Shown piece by piece: positions 6,904 through 7,181 of a stretch of 7,181 nucleotides of DNA (position 1 is the first letter of the stretch; each line of letters opens with the position of its first letter). The stretch covers positions 1,424-8,604 of the forward strand of contig DMJA01000202.1 of assembly GCA_003451935.1 (NCBI GenBank). The letters are read 5' to 3'. Source of the DNA: Verrucomicrobiota bacterium. GTDB lineage: Bacteria > Verrucomicrobiota > Kiritimatiellia > CAIQIC01 > Lenti-01. Under the pieces are notes generated by a model. The model did no database searches. It was not told the DNA's origin and saw only the letters and a list, made by a program, of their open reading frames with translations. Made by a program: the position numbers and the translations under genes.

Positions 6904-6932
6904 GCTTTATTTCCCTTTATCCCCGAGTGTTC

Positions 6933-6960
6933 AGTTTAACAAATGAAAATATGAAATCAA
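6933..6960 (-). promoter_or_regulatory. Putative sigma-70-type promoter for the deoxyhypusine-synthase-like gene
   Basis: On the minus strand TTGATT (6955-6960) and TAAACT (6933-6938) are 16 bp apart, and a TG with one further base directly precedes the -10, giving an extended -10 element. Each hexamer matches the consensus at four of six bases. The stretch is the most AT-rich part of the window. Transcription would start near 6926, giving a leader of about 63 nt. This is motif reading only. Confidence 0.45.
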
Positions 6961-6963
6961 AAT

Positions 6964-6976
6964 TTCCCGTCGGGAA
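6964..6976. promoter_or_regulatory. 13-bp palindrome between the divergent promoters, candidate operator
   Basis: TTCCCG and CGGGAA are perfect inverted repeats around a single T. The site is just upstream of the putative -35 of the leftward promoter and reaches the -35 zone of the rightward one, a location suited to a regulator of both genes. A one-base centre rules out a stable RNA hairpin, so a DNA-level role is likelier if it is functional at all. Confidence 0.35.
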
Positions 6977-6993
6977 GCCGCCGCCGTTTTTTT

Positions 6994-7015
6994 TGCTAGA
7001 ATATCGCGGGGGAGG
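6994..7015 (+). promoter_or_regulatory. Extended -10 promoter element and Shine-Dalgarno site for the DUF2007-type gene
   Basis: TGCTAGAAT (6994-7002) is a good extended -10 element (TG, one base, TAGAAT), preceded by a run of eight T residues (6987-6994). No -35 hexamer is recognisable at the usual distance. A start about 7 bp downstream would fall near 7009, giving a very short leader that contains GGAGG (7011-7015) 5 nt before the ATG at 7021. Confidence 0.5.
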
Positions 7016-7020
7016 TTCCA

Positions 7021-7181
7021 ATGAAACAGGACGACCCGGAATGCGTTTTCCGCAGCCAGAATTTTCACGAGGCGGCCCTCGTGCGCGAAATGCTTGAGGC
7101 CGCCGGCGTGCCGGCTTTCCTCTTCGATTCCAACGCCGTCGGCAGCGTGGCCGTTTTCGGCCCCGCCGTCATGTTCCGAGT
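7021..7181 (+). CDS. DUF2007-type small protein (putative signal-transducing protein family), N-terminal part, cut by window edge
   Basis: The frame opens with ATG at 7021 behind a strong GGAGG site and continues through 53 codons to the right edge without a stop. The visible part has the look of the DUF2007 family: a short strand (CVFRSQNF, 8-15), a helix rich in E, A and L (HEAALVREMLEAAG, 16-29), then VPAFLFDSNA (30-39). The family pattern is a strand, then a helix ending in L-x-x-x-G-[IV]-x-[AT], which resembles small ferredoxin-like folds. These proteins are usually 70-100 aa, sometimes fused to zinc-ribbon or membrane segments, and their role is not established. The gene is divergent from the deoxyhypusine-synthase-like gene and shares a 157-bp intergenic region with it. 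Family assignment rests on pattern resemblance over 53 residues only. Confidence 0.65.
   Translation, partial: MKQDDPECVFRSQNFHEAALVREMLEAAGVPAFLFDSNAVGSVAVFGPAVMFR

Noticed and set aside
6964..6994. Palindrome followed by eight T residues as an intrinsic terminator on the plus strand
   Set aside because: The inverted repeat has a single-base centre, is 10 bp from the T run, and no plus-strand gene lies upstream. The T run more likely belongs to the promoter of the gene at 7021.
1..7181. Mobile element, defence system, CRISPR array or biosynthetic cluster
   Set aside because: No transposase, integrase, nuclease, repeat array, toxin-antitoxin pair or synthase was seen; the genes are housekeeping or metabolic.

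Overview
The window is a stretch of GC-rich, densely coding bacterial chromosome. Five genes run leftward on the minus strand and one runs rightward at the right-hand edge; both edge genes are cut by the window. Read in the direction of transcription (right to left), the minus-strand series is: a deoxyhypusine-synthase-like enzyme (5856-6863), a secreted GH13 alpha-amylase-type glycosidase (4280-5842), peptide chain release factor 3 (2685-4271), a type II topoisomerase ATPase subunit of the topoisomerase IV B (ParE) kind (706-2526), and the N-terminal part of a multi-pass GT-C (ArnT/PMT-like) glycosyltransferase (1-661). A DUF2007-type small protein starts at 7021 on the plus strand. No tRNA, rRNA, CRISPR array, transposase or phage gene is visible.

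Spacing suggests two transcription units or more. The deoxyhypusine-synthase-like gene has its own strong Shine-Dalgarno site and a plausible promoter in the 157-bp divergent region (6864-7020). The amylase follows it by 13 nt and RF3 follows the amylase by 8 nt, so these three could be co-transcribed. A 157-bp gap (2527-2684) with a hairpin and a pair of direct repeats separates RF3 from ParE; the glycosyltransferase follows ParE by 44 nt.

The most notable large-scale feature is an abrupt change in codon use between RF3 and the amylase. The right-hand genes use ATA for isoleucine freely (7 of 13 in the amylase, 9 of 22 in the deoxyhypusine-synthase-like gene). ParE uses it in none of 33, and in RF3 the only ATA I found is codon 2. 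The two halves may therefore have different origins: a horizontally acquired block, or a chimeric metagenomic contig. ParE is of the type seen in Bacteroidota and PVC-group bacteria; the right half cannot be placed from sequence alone. Any taxonomic statement here is tentative.

Functionally the window mixes housekeeping (chromosome decatenation, translation termination), extracellular alpha-glucan breakdown, cell-surface glycosylation and an orphan bacterial relative of the eukaryotic/archaeal eIF5A-modifying enzyme. I do not see convincing evidence of a wholly new multi-gene system. The parts best worth following up are the deoxyhypusine-synthase-like enzyme with its altered substrate pocket and its pairing with an amylase, and the compositional junction near 4272-4280.
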